From the NCBI GenBank assembly GCA_022825005.1, contig JAJDYU010000039.1, positions 1 to 43,433 of the forward strand: 43,433 bases of DNA. The letters are read 5' to 3'. This document shows positions 23,186-31,262 of the stretch, piece by piece. The notes beneath the pieces were generated by a model. It saw only the letters and a list, made by a program, of their open reading frames with translations. It was not told where the DNA came from and did not search any database. This DNA comes from Acidimicrobiia bacterium (GTDB taxonomy: Bacteria; Actinomycetota; Acidimicrobiia; Acidimicrobiales; Bin134). Positions within the stretch are counted from its first letter, which is position 1, and the number at the start of each line of letters is the position of its first letter. A program made the position numbers and the translations under genes.

Positions 23186-24655
23186 TCAGCGGCTGAGGGC
23201 GTGTTCGACGGCGATCTGTCCGAAGCAGAGAGCCTCGGACAAGTTTGATCCGTCGCTGGGGTAGAGCAAGCCGGAGGCCTGGCCTAGTTCCCCTGCCCCG
23301 TACAGGCCGGCAATCGGGTCGCCAAAGGCGTCCAATATGCGGCCGTGGCGGTCGCGGCGGGGGCCGCCGGTGGTGTTGGAGCCTCCCGGCCACAGCACCA
23401 CGCAGTAATAGGGGGGCTCGGAGATGGGGACCATGGATTCGGGTGGGCGCCCCCACGGGTCGGGCTCGCCATTGCGGCACCGCTGGTTGTAGGCCTCGAC
23501 GGTGGCGGCCGCCTGCTGGGCGGCGCCCTCGGTCATGCCCGCGGCCAGAGCTGCCTCCGCGATGATGGACCCCGGGGCGATCCAGCCTTGCTCTATCTCG
23601 GCAGTGTTGTCGTCGCTCCAGTCGTAGAGTCCTACCGCCACTGCCCCGAAGTGGGTGAAGGTGAGAGGTCCAGCTTGACGCCGAGATTCATCAAAGAACC
23701 AATAGCAGGGCACCCGGGGGTAGGTGTTGGTGGCCGGGTCGTAGGCCAGCAGGTCGTAGTAGAAATCGTGGCGCAGCAGAGCTTGGTTGTGCTCGTTGGC
23801 GAACCGGTTCCCGGCCCGGTCGCAGATCACATAGCCGGGTGGATCGATGCCGATGATGAAGTTCAGCGGCTGCCCGTTGTGGTCGAAGTGGCCGATGGCC
23901 CGGCCGATCATCTGGTTCATGTGCCACATGGAGGCCCCAACCCCGGCGGCCATGCGCACCCCGTCGCCGGTGTTGTTGGGGTTGCCGTAGAAGTGGACCG
24001 GGTAGGTCCGCAGGTGGTCCCGCTTCAGTTCTTCGTCGAACTCGTAGCCACCGCAGGCCAGCACTACGCCGCGGCGGGCGCCCAGCGCCACGGATCGGCC
24101 GCTGTGGGTCGCGGTCAACCCGGTCACCCGGCCATCGGCATCTTGGATTAGCCGAGACGCGGCGGTGTCCCACCAGATGGGGATGTCCCGTCGAGCCACG
24201 GCGGCAGCCAGCCCATCGAAGAACCGGGGACCACCCCCGGCCGCGGCGGCCAACCGTTGGGCCACCCCGCCGGGTTGCACCGCCACAATCGCCTCCGCCC
24301 CCTCGAATTCGGGATGCTCGGCCCCAGCAGAGGCCACCATGTCCAACCCGCCGATGGCGTTCTCAAACCACTGCGGCAGGCAAGCAGCCCGTTCGGCCCA
24401 GGCGTGGGACACGTCGAATGGCACCATGCCCGAGGCGCATACATCCAGGTAGCGAGCCCCGGCATCCACATCGGACACCGTCATCACCATGCCGCCCGAC
24501 ATGCGGGTCGACGGAGTATGGCGGTGCTCGGGGCTCTTCTCCACCAGCACAACCGAGGCACCGGCATCGCTGGCGGTGACAGCCGCCGCGGTGCCCGCTG
24601 CCCCGTAGCCCACCACCACCACGTCGAAGGTCTCGTCGAACGACTCGGCCGCCAT
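23186..24655 (-). CDS. FAD-dependent dehydrogenase (ketosteroid-dehydrogenase-like)
   Basis: 489 residues of the same superfamily as the gene at 21857. It has VVGYGAAGTAAAVTASDAGASVVLVEKS, then RMSGGMVM, a long substrate-cap domain and the C-terminal GLYGAGELGQASGLLYPSDGSNLSEAL flavin segment. The Tyr-rich cap (HDFYYDLLAYDP) and overall layout are closer to 3-ketosteroid Delta1-dehydrogenase-like proteins than to fumarate reductase. It is translated with the SnoaL-like gene upstream (TGATG overlap at 24655) and with the SDR before that. Confidence 0.88.
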   Translation of the reverse strand: MAAESFDETFDVVVVGYGAAGTAAAVTASDAGASVVLVEKSPEHRHTPSTRMSGGMVMTVSDVDAGARYLDVCASGMVPFDVSHAWAERAACLPQWFENAIGGLDMVASAGAEHPEFEGAEAIVAVQPGGVAQRLAAAAGGGPRFFDGLAAAVARRDIPIWWDTAASRLIQDADGRVTGLTATHSGRSVALGARRGVVLACGGYEFDEELKRDHLRTYPVHFYGNPNNTGDGVRMAAGVGASMWHMNQMIGRAIGHFDHNGQPLNFIIGIDPPGYVICDRAGNRFANEHNQALLRHDFYYDLLAYDPATNTYPRVPCYWFFDESRRQAGPLTFTHFGAVAVGLYDWSDDNTAEIEQGWIAPGSIIAEAALAAGMTEGAAQQAAATVEAYNQRCRNGEPDPWGRPPESMVPISEPPYYCVVLWPGGSNTTGGPRRDRHGRILDAFGDPIAGLYGAGELGQASGLLYPSDGSNLSEALCFGQIAVEHALSR

Positions 24656-24993
24656 CAGAAGTCCCCGCCGACCAGGGTCACCGTCTGACGGACGATCATG
24701 CCGTCGGCCACCTCAAAGCGGTCCGTGCCCGAGGCTCCGTCGCCGGGGCCGCCCCTCAGCGTCCAGACCACTGCCACCAATGCACCCTCCAGCCGGGGCT
24801 CGGCGAACTCCACCCGGCCATCTCCCAACCGGTCGGGCACGGTGGCGAAGTAGCCGGCTATGGCGTCACGGCCCTGGTAGGCCACATCGCGCACCAGCAC
24901 CGCGTCGGCGGCATAATCGGCGGCCATGGCCTCGGGGTCGCCGGTGTGGACCGCGGCCAGATGGTCTTGGACCACAGTCAACCGGTCGCGCAT
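24655..24993 (-). CDS. SnoaL-like / NTF2-fold protein
   Basis: 112 residues with the typical opening 'VVQDHLAAVHTGDPEAMAADYAADAVLV' and a central 'YQGRDAIAGYFATVPDRL', as in SnoaL and ketosteroid-isomerase-like proteins. It is the middle gene of a three-gene minus-strand operon, SDR (3 nt before it) and FAD dehydrogenase (overlapping after it). That set would suit dehydrogenation and isomerisation of a cyclic ketone, as an inference. Confidence 0.83.
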   Translation of the reverse strand: MRDRLTVVQDHLAAVHTGDPEAMAADYAADAVLVRDVAYQGRDAIAGYFATVPDRLGDGRVEFAEPRLEGALVAVVWTLRGGPGDGASGTDRFEVADGMIVRQTVTLVGGDF

Positions 24994-24996
24994 GAG

Positions 24997-25758
24997 TCAA
25001 GCGTTGGTGATGCCGAGGCTCAGTCCGCCGTCCACCGTGAGCACCGATCCGGTGGCCCATTCGGCCCGCACCAAATACTCGAACGCCTCGGCGATCTCGG
25101 TGACCGTGCCGATGCGGCCCAAGGCGTGGGCCGGCCCCAGCCCCTCCAGCCGGGCCTTGGCCTCGTCGTCTCCCATCAGACCGGCCCGCTGGTTGATCTC
25201 GGTGAACACGGCACCGGGCCGCACGCAGCCCACCCGCACTCCCTGGGGGCCCAGCTCTGCGGCCAGGACCCCGGTGAGCGCCTCCAGCGCCCCCTTGGTG
25301 GCGGCGTAGGGGGCCACGCCGGGAAAGGCCCGCTGAGTGTGTACCGACCCCACGAACAGCACGCACCCCTGGCGTACCCGCAGGTGGGGCAGCGCCTCGC
25401 CCACCAGCATCATGCCCGCCACCACGTTGGTGTGGAACACGTCGAGCAGGGCTTGCTCGTCCAGCTCGTCCACCGGACCCCGGTACATGTTTCCCGCGTT
25501 GCTGATCAGGGCGTCCAACCCGCCGCCGTGGTCCACCGCGGCTTCGATCATGGCGGTGCGGTCGGCGGCCTCAGTTACGTCTCCAGCCACCGCCCGACAC
25601 CGGTCGCCCACCCCAGACGCCACCGCCTCCACTCTGTCCTGACGGCGACCGGTGATGGTCACCCGCGCCCCCTGGCCAGCCAAATGCTCGGCCGCCCCCG
25701 CGCCGATGCCCGATCCGCCCCCGGTGATCAACACGGACATGCCGTCGGTTGGCTTCAT
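24997..25758 (-). CDS. Short-chain dehydrogenase/reductase
   Basis: 253 residues. ITGGGSGIG near the N-terminus, SNAG in place of NNAG, FVGSVHT with active-site Ser and YAATK are present; the end is GSVLTVDGG. Arginines after the second strand (TGRRQDR) suggest NADP(H). It is the first gene of the minus-strand operon. TAAGGT lies nine nt before the ATG, so a leaderless or near-leaderless mRNA is possible. It is divergent from the ferredoxin gene. Confidence 0.9.
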   Translation of the reverse strand: MKPTDGMSVLITGGGSGIGAGAAEHLAGQGARVTITGRRQDRVEAVASGVGDRCRAVAGDVTEAADRTAMIEAAVDHGGGLDALISNAGNMYRGPVDELDEQALLDVFHTNVVAGMMLVGEALPHLRVRQGCVLFVGSVHTQRAFPGVAPYAATKGALEALTGVLAAELGPQGVRVGCVRPGAVFTEINQRAGLMGDDEAKARLEGLGPAHALGRIGTVTEIAEAFEYLVRAEWATGSVLTVDGGLSLGITNA

Positions 25759-25794
25759 CGACTTGCGACCTTACTGGGCAGCCGTCAAACCATC

Positions 25795-25828
25795 AGGGTC
25801 ATGAGATGGCTAGGGTCATGCCATGGCC
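25795..25828 (+). repeat. 17-bp tandem repeat across the ferredoxin start
   Basis: AGGGTCATGAGATGGCT is followed directly by AGGGTCATGCCATGGCC, 14 of 17 identical. The second copy contains the start codon (25823) and TAGGGT (25811-25816), a -10 candidate six nt before it. The duplication may have created or doubled the initiation signal. Confidence 0.55.
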
Positions 25829-26038
25829 TATCGGGTGGAGATCGACCAGGACGAGTGCATGAGCTCGGGAAGATGCGTGGCCGACTATCCCGCGGCGTTC
25901 GCCTTCGACGACGACGAATTGGCCACCGTGCAGTCCACCGCGGGAAATCTCACCGATCAACAGCTCCTCCGGGCGGCCCGCAATTGCCCCTCCCGGGCCA
26001 TCCAAGTATTCGACGACAGCGGCAACCTGCTGGAGTAG
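25823..26038 (+). CDS. Three-cysteine ferredoxin, probable P450 electron donor
   Basis: 71 residues. C-M-S-S-G-R-C near the N-terminus (Cys at positions 1 and 7 of the motif) and a third Cys in NCPSRAI give the pattern of actinobacterial [3Fe-4S] ferredoxins of the Fdx type that serve P450s. The fourth ligand of a classic [4Fe-4S] site is absent (Ser instead). It lies between P450s at 13967 and 26911 and probably serves one or both. No ferredoxin reductase is visible. No separate ribosome-binding site is needed if the mRNA is leaderless; AGGG seven nt upstream is the alternative. Confidence 0.9.
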   Translation: MAYRVEIDQDECMSSGRCVADYPAAFAFDDDELATVQSTAGNLTDQQLLRAARNCPSRAIQVFDDSGNLLE

Positions 26039-26089
26039 CTCTGGTTACTGCTGCTCCAAGCGACCTCCTCTGAACGGCAGGTGGACCAC

Positions 26090-26095
26090 TAAGGT
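26090..26095 (+). promoter_or_regulatory. Candidate -10 of the SDR at 26104
   Basis: TAAGGT lies eight nt before the GTG start with no ribosome-binding site between, consistent with a leaderless transcript. Confidence 0.35.
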
Positions 26096-26103
26096 TTGCG
26101 CTC

Positions 26104-26871
26104 GTGACGAAATCGATCATTGTGACCGGAGCAGGACACGGCATTGGAGCGGAGATCGCCCGCCAAGCATCGGCGGGCGGCTATCGGGTAGGGGTGCTGG
26201 ACATAAACGCCGATGCGGCAGAAGAGATCGCCCAGTCTTTGTCCGATGCGGTGCCCCTGGTGGCGTCAAGCACCGACTCCGGAGCGGTGGAGGCCGCGCT
26301 GGATGCCTTTGGCACCCCGGATGCGCTGGTCAACAACGCGGGCATTGTGCGGTTCACCCCTCTGGTCGACCATTCGGAGGACGATTGGCGGGCGGTGGTG
26401 GACGTGAACCTCACCGGCCCGTTCGTGTGCGGTCGAGCCGCGGCCCGCCGGATGATCTCCGAGGGCCGCAAGGGATCGATTGTCAACATCGCCTCCATAA
26501 ACGGGATCGCTCCCGGTCCCAATTCCGGGGCCTACAGCCCCACCAAGGCCGCAGTCATCCAGCTCACCCGGCAGATGGCCATCGAATGGGGTCCAGCCGG
26601 CATTCGGGTTAATTCGGTGGCCCCCGGCATCATCGACGACGGCATGTCGGCCCCCGTCCTGGCCGATCCGGAAGTGCGGGCCACCCGCTCAGCCCGCACT
26701 CCCAGCCAACGTCTGGGCACTGCCGACGATATTGCCAAGGCGGTGCTGTGGCTGTGCTCTGAAGACGCCGAATACGTCAACGGCCACAACCTGGTGGTGG
26801 ACGGCGGTGTGGTCTCGACCGTGCTGGCCGGAATGCCCCGCCCCGCGTCCATCGACGGAATCGACGAATAG
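26104..26871 (+). CDS. Short-chain dehydrogenase/reductase next to the P450
   Basis: 255 residues from GTG 26104. VTGAGHGIG, an acidic residue after strand two (VLDIN, NAD preference), NNAG, NIASING and YSPTK are all present, with NLVVDGG near the end followed by a short tail. It precedes the P450 by 39 nt, so the two are likely one transcript: the P450 would make an alcohol and this SDR could oxidise it. That order is inference. Confidence 0.92.
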   Translation: MTKSIIVTGAGHGIGAEIARQASAGGYRVGVLDINADAAEEIAQSLSDAVPLVASSTDSGAVEAALDAFGTPDALVNNAGIVRFTPLVDHSEDDWRAVVDVNLTGPFVCGRAAARRMISEGRKGSIVNIASINGIAPGPNSGAYSPTKAAVIQLTRQMAIEWGPAGIRVNSVAPGIIDDGMSAPVLADPEVRATRSARTPSQRLGTADDIAKAVLWLCSEDAEYVNGHNLVVDGGVVSTVLAGMPRPASIDGIDE

Positions 26872-26910
26872 AGCCAGACGACACAACCCGATTTAAGGAG
26901 AGGACACACG

Positions 26911-28104
26911 ATGGCCGAGATCACCCTTACCCGGTTCGACGAGGTGCGCGACGCCTACCGGCAGAAGGGCCTAAAGCAGGCGCTATACGACGCGGCCGGG
27001 GTGATCATGGCCGACACCCTGCTCACCTTGTGGGGAGACGATCACCGCCGTCGCCGCCGGCTGGAGAATCGGCTGTTCCGCCGGGAGACGTTTGAGCACT
27101 ACGAGCGGGATCTGCTCCCGCTTGCGGTGGACACGGTGCTCGACCCGGCCGCCGCCGATGGGTGGGGTGACGTGGTGCCCTTAGCCCGGCGCATCGTGGT
27201 CAACCTCACCGCGGCTGCCGCCGGAGTGGACTACTCAGAGGGCACTGCGGAGGAGACCGATCGGCTGTTCTCCTACGCGGTCAAGTTCAGCGAAGGGGCC
27301 ACTGCGGTCCACAGCACCCGGGACCCCGAGGAGTTGAGGGCCGAGGTGGCCGAGGCGCTGGAGCACTGGGATGAGGAGTTCTTCGCCCCTTCGCTGGCCC
27401 GCCGCACCGACCTCTTCGAGCGGTTCGTCGCCGGCGAGATCGCCGAGGACGACTTGCCCAAAGATGTCCTCACAGTGCTGGTCCGCAATCAGGACTCCTT
27501 GGATCTCCCCCGCGACGTGGTCCGCCGGGAGGTGGCCTTCTACATGCTGGCCGGAATGCACTCCACCGGGGCGGCTACAACCCACGCCGTTCACGGCGCA
27601 TTCGGATGGTTCGACGACAACCCCGACGACCGCAACCGCATGATCGAGGATCCGGTGTTCCTCCAGCAGTGCGTGCATGAGTCCATGCGGCTGCACCCGG
27701 CCAGCCCGGTGGCCCGCCGGGAAGCGGTGGAGCCGGTCACCCTGCGCGACGGCACCGAGATGGCGGTGGGAGACTTCGCGGTGTTCGACCTGTGGTCGGC
27801 CAACCGCGACACCGAGGTGTTCGGGGATGACGCCGACAGCTTCAACCCACTCCGCTCAATCCGCGACGACGTGCCCCGATGGGGCCACACCTTCGGCGGA
27901 GGACGCCATGCCTGCATCGGCATGGAGCTTGACGGCGGTGTGCCCGCCGACGAGAACACCGGGGCGCCCATCCTGTTGGGCACGGTGGCGTTGATCCTGC
28001 GGGGCCTGCTGGTGCGGGGCGCCCAGCGCGACCCCGACAATCCCCCCCAGCAAGACCCCAACATCGCCCGGGTCTGGTGGGGCACGTACCCCGTTCTGTT
28101 CTGA
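26911..28104 (+). CDS. Cytochrome P450
   Basis: 397 residues. I-helix 'MLAGMHSTGA', ExxR in HESMRL, and haem loop FGGGRHACIG with the axial Cys are intact. It shares long stretches with the P450 at 13967 (MAEIT, QALYDA, RRRLENRLFRR, DLPKDVL), so the two arose by duplication within this locus or a close relative. GGAGAGG precedes the ATG. It is flanked by an SDR and by the DUF35/ligase/thiolase-like operon, which starts 14 nt after its stop. Substrate unknown. Confidence 0.93.
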   Translation: MAEITLTRFDEVRDAYRQKGLKQALYDAAGVIMADTLLTLWGDDHRRRRRLENRLFRRETFEHYERDLLPLAVDTVLDPAAADGWGDVVPLARRIVVNLTAAAAGVDYSEGTAEETDRLFSYAVKFSEGATAVHSTRDPEELRAEVAEALEHWDEEFFAPSLARRTDLFERFVAGEIAEDDLPKDVLTVLVRNQDSLDLPRDVVRREVAFYMLAGMHSTGAATTHAVHGAFGWFDDNPDDRNRMIEDPVFLQQCVHESMRLHPASPVARREAVEPVTLRDGTEMAVGDFAVFDLWSANRDTEVFGDDADSFNPLRSIRDDVPRWGHTFGGGRHACIGMELDGGVPADENTGAPILLGTVALILRGLLVRGAQRDPDNPPQQDPNIARVWWGTYPVLF

Positions 28105-28118
28105 TAGGCAGATCACCT

Positions 28119-28538
28119 ATGGAGGGGCTGACTGGTGAGCTTGAAGACCGGAGCCTGCGCCCGCTGACCGGGGAATTCTGGGCCGCGGTGAACCAGGGGA
28201 TACTGGTTCGCCCGGTATGCGGGAATTGTCATCGGAGCTTCTTCGTCCCCCAGTTCGCCTGCCCTAAGTGTCAGAGCACCGACTGGGCCTATGAGCCCAG
28301 CAGCGGGCGGGGCCGGGTGTACAGCCACACCACCGTGCATCGGCCACCCACCCCTGCGTTCGACGCCCCCTACGTGCTGGCCGACGTGGACGTGGAGGAG
28401 GGGTGGCACCTGCTGACATGGATCGTGGGCTGTGAACCCGATCAGGTGGCAATTGACATGCCGGTGAGCGTGCGGTTCATCACCGGCCCCGACGGGCAAC
28501 AGCTTCCGGCGTTCGCCCCTCACGAGGCGGCCCAGTGA
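28119..28538 (+). CDS. DUF35 / OB-fold zinc-ribbon protein
   Basis: 139 residues. A rubredoxin-like zinc ribbon (CGNCHRSFFVPQFACPKC) is followed by an OB-fold ('GRGRVYSHTTVHRPP...APYVLADVDVEEGWHLLTWIVG'). These proteins pair with thiolase-like or SCP2-type enzymes; the best known pairs are ChsH2 with Ltp2-type aldolases in steroid side-chain degradation. ATG 28119 is chosen over an upstream in-frame ATG inside the P450. The next gene's GTG overlaps its stop. Confidence 0.9.
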   Translation: MEGLTGELEDRSLRPLTGEFWAAVNQGILVRPVCGNCHRSFFVPQFACPKCQSTDWAYEPSSGRGRVYSHTTVHRPPTPAFDAPYVLADVDVEEGWHLLTWIVGCEPDQVAIDMPVSVRFITGPDGQQLPAFAPHEAAQ

Positions 28539-30061
28539 ACGTCGGTTTGGCGTTCACCCGCAACGCGGCCCGCCATCCCGGCGGCCCCGCCATATTCGGG
28601 GAGCGGGAGCTGACCAACCGCCAGCTCGACGAGCGCACCAACCGCATCGCCAACGCCCTGCTGGAAGCCCATCGCCTGGGAAGGGGCGACCGGGTGGCCC
28701 TGCTGGTGGCCAATCGTCCCGAGGTGGTGGAGGTGCTTGGCGGAATCACCAAGGCCGGCGGGTGCTATGTGGGGCTCAATTTCCGACTCGGTCCGGTGGA
28801 GCTGGAGCAGGTGTTTGACAACGCCTACCCGACCCTAGCCATCACTGACACCGAGCACCGCGACCAGCTCGAGGGATTCGATCTGCCGATCATCGACATC
28901 GACCGCGATATGGACACCCTGGCCGACGCCGCCTCGGCCGAACCCCCGACCACCCTCCACCAAGTGCGCCCCGAAGACGATTTCTGCATCGTGTACACCA
29001 GCGGCACCACCGGGCGCCCGAAGGGAGTCCACTTCGATCACGCCCGAGTGCTCCAGCACGCCACCGTGGCTTGCCTGGAATACGAGATCGACCGCCACAG
29101 CCGCTACCTCATCCAGATCCCCCACAACTCCAGCGTGAACATCACCATCCTTCCGTGCCTGATCATCGGCGCGGCCCAAGGGTTTGTCGACAGCCGCAAC
29201 TTCGATCCGGTGCGCTACGCCCGACTCGTGGAGGAACACGGGGTCAGCCACTCGTTTCTGGTGCCCACCCAGCTCATGCGGCTGCTCGACCGCTTGGAGC
29301 GGGCCGACGACCACCGCCTGGGTTCGCTGCGCACGTTGGGCTACGGCTCGTCGCCCATTTCGCCCGACCGCCTGGCCGATTTGGTGGATCGCTTCGGCCC
29401 GGTGTTCAACCAGCTCTACGGCATGGCCGAGATCGCCTCCATCGGCACCATCCTGCGCAAGGAAGACCATGTGCGGGGCCTGAAGGAGCGGCCCGAACTG
29501 CTGTCGTCGTGCGGGCAGCCGTCGTATGCGGTGGACGTGCGGGTGGTGGACCCCGACGGCCGCGACATCGCGGTAGGGGAGCGGGGCGAGGTGATCTTCG
29601 GCGGCCCCCACGTGATGAAGGGCTACTTCCGGGATCCCGAGCGCACCGCCGAGGCATTGCGAGACGGGTGGATGCACAGCGGCGATGTGGCCGAAGTCGA
29701 CGAGGAGGGCTTCATCTACATCGTCGACCGGATGAAGAACCTCATTATCCGCGGCGGGCTCAACATCGCCCCCACCGAGATCGAGAACGTGCTGTACCGC
29801 CATTCCGCCGTGCTGGAGGCGTCGGTGATCGGCGTGCCCGACCCCGAGTGGGGCGAGGCCATCGTGGCCGTGGTCGCCCTCAAGCAGGGGGCGTCGGCCG
29901 ACGACCAAGAGCTGCGACTGTGGTGCCGCCAGTCGGAGCTGACCTCCATCAAGATCCCCGAGCGGGTGGAGTTCACCGACTCGCTGCCCAAGAACGCGGT
30001 GGGAAAAATCGCCAAGGAGGAGCTGCGAAGCCTCTATTGGGGAGAGGGCCGACAAGTATGA
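28535..30061 (+). CDS. Acyl-CoA synthetase / AMP-dependent ligase
   Basis: 508 residues. ATP-binding motif VYTSGTTGRPKG, YGMAE adenine motif, GYFRDPERT, GWMHSGDVAEVDEEGFIYIVDRMKNLIIRGG and the catalytic Lys in KNAVGKI near the C-terminus are all intact. It activates a carboxylic acid to its CoA thioester. The start is GTG 28535, overlapping the DUF35 stop. Its last codons (YWGEGRQV) lie in a direct repeat that recurs just after the gene. Confidence 0.93.
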   Translation: MNVGLAFTRNAARHPGGPAIFGERELTNRQLDERTNRIANALLEAHRLGRGDRVALLVANRPEVVEVLGGITKAGGCYVGLNFRLGPVELEQVFDNAYPTLAITDTEHRDQLEGFDLPIIDIDRDMDTLADAASAEPPTTLHQVRPEDDFCIVYTSGTTGRPKGVHFDHARVLQHATVACLEYEIDRHSRYLIQIPHNSSVNITILPCLIIGAAQGFVDSRNFDPVRYARLVEEHGVSHSFLVPTQLMRLLDRLERADDHRLGSLRTLGYGSSPISPDRLADLVDRFGPVFNQLYGMAEIASIGTILRKEDHVRGLKERPELLSSCGQPSYAVDVRVVDPDGRDIAVGERGEVIFGGPHVMKGYFRDPERTAEALRDGWMHSGDVAEVDEEGFIYIVDRMKNLIIRGGLNIAPTEIENVLYRHSAVLEASVIGVPDPEWGEAIVAVVALKQGASADDQELRLWCRQSELTSIKIPERVEFTDSLPKNAVGKIAKEELRSLYWGEGRQV

Positions 30062-30101
30062 GCCGAGCCCGCTATTGGGGAGAGGGCCAGCGGGTGTGAG
30101 C
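30034..30101 (+). repeat. 30-bp direct repeat carrying a ribosome-binding site and start codon
   Basis: Copies at 30034-30063 and 30072-30101 share CTATTGGGGAGAGGGCC and the ending GTrTGAGC. Each holds a purine-rich ribosome-binding site and a start (ATG 30058 or GTG 30096). The first start opens a 13-codon mini-ORF (MSRARYWGEGQRV, 30058-30099) that ends across the thiolase-like start. Confidence 0.65.
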
Positions 30102-31262
30102 GGCGCCCATCCGCTGCACCGAGTGGCCATCGTCGGGGTCGCGGCCACCGAGATGGCCCGCCAGCTCGACACCACCTCGGCGGAAATCTCTATGCGGGCT
30201 GCGCTGGCCGCCCTCGACGACGCCGGGCTGACGGTGGCCGATGTCGACGGGGTGGCCGCCCGCTGGCCCGGGCCAGGGGGCACCGTGTTCCAGCCCGGCT
30301 CGGCCGACTGGGCCGAGGTGTTCGGCCAGCCTCTGCGCTGGGTGTGCGACACCTATCCCCAGGGAGTGCCCGGCGCGCTGGACGCCGCGGCCGCGGTGGC
30401 CGCCGGTTTGTGCGAGACAGCGCTGGTGTTCGGCGGCCAAGCCGGGGTCATGGGCGGGTCGGCGGTGGCCGACTACACCCGGCCCGACAACGAGTTCATC
30501 GCTTGCTGGGGCTCGCTCACCGCGGCGCAGTTCGCCCTGGTGGCCCAGGTGTACCGGCACCGCTTCGCCCCCGACCCTGAGCAGGTGGCCGCCATCGCCG
30601 CCGCCATCCGCAACGCCGGGTCGGCCAACCCCGCGGCGGTGATGGCCGGGCGGGGTCCCTACACCGCGGCCGACGTGCTGGCCTCACCGATGGTGGCCGA
30701 GCCGTTCCGGCTGCTCGACCTGTGTTTGGCCACCGAGGGGGCCGCGGCCATGGTGATCACCACCGCCGAGCGGGCCCGGGATCTCCCCCAGCCGCCGGTG
30801 GCCATCCTTGGTGGGGGCGCGGAATGGCACCGCCAGCAGTACGTGAATCCGCCCCGCTACGACGAGGTGTGGGGCCTGGGAGCCGACGCCGCTCACCGGG
30901 CGTTCGAGCTAGCCGAGTTGAGCCCCCTAGATGTGGACGTGTTCGAGCTCTACGACATCAACACCTACGAGGTGGTGCGCCAGTTCGAGATGCTGGGCTT
31001 GTGCGCCGAGGGGGAAGGGGCCGACTATCTGGCAGAGGCGGGCATCGGCATCGACGGCCGTCACCCCCTCAACACCGACGGTGGCCTGCTCAGCTACAGC
31101 CACATCGGCTGGGGCGGCCCCACCCTGAAGATCGTCGAGGCCGTGCGCCAGCTGCGAGGCACCGCCGGCCCCGGCCAAGTCCCTAACGCCGAAGTCGCCC
31201 TAGTAACCGGCGCTGGCTCCGGCGCCCAGTACCACAACATCATGATCCTGGGCCGGGGCTAG
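30096..31262 (+). CDS. Thiolase-superfamily protein (SCP2 / lipid-transfer type)
   Basis: 388 residues. 'HRVAIVGVAATEMARQLDTTSAEISMRAALAALDDAGL' opens as in SCP2-type thiolases, and 'VDVFELYDINTYEVVRQFEMLGLCAEGEG' followed by NTDGG...SYSHIGWGG matches the C-terminal half. The usual second catalytic cysteine (CxGxG near the C-terminus) reads TGAGSG, and the first is not in a C-x-S-G context (WVCDTYPQG). A retro-aldolase or lipid-transfer role, with DUF35 as partner, is therefore more likely than classic thiolysis. GTG 30096 follows GGGGAGAGGG; an in-frame TTG at 30075 is less likely. Confidence 0.87.
   Translation: MSGAHPLHRVAIVGVAATEMARQLDTTSAEISMRAALAALDDAGLTVADVDGVAARWPGPGGTVFQPGSADWAEVFGQPLRWVCDTYPQGVPGALDAAAAVAAGLCETALVFGGQAGVMGGSAVADYTRPDNEFIACWGSLTAAQFALVAQVYRHRFAPDPEQVAAIAAAIRNAGSANPAAVMAGRGPYTAADVLASPMVAEPFRLLDLCLATEGAAAMVITTAERARDLPQPPVAILGGGAEWHRQQYVNPPRYDEVWGLGADAAHRAFELAELSPLDVDVFELYDINTYEVVRQFEMLGLCAEGEGADYLAEAGIGIDGRHPLNTDGGLLSYSHIGWGGPTLKIVEAVRQLRGTAGPGQVPNAEVALVTGAGSGAQYHNIMILGRG

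Noticed and set aside
28835..30352. 505-residue minus-strand frame under the acyl-CoA ligase
   Set aside because: Mirror of the ligase codon bias; no conserved motif.
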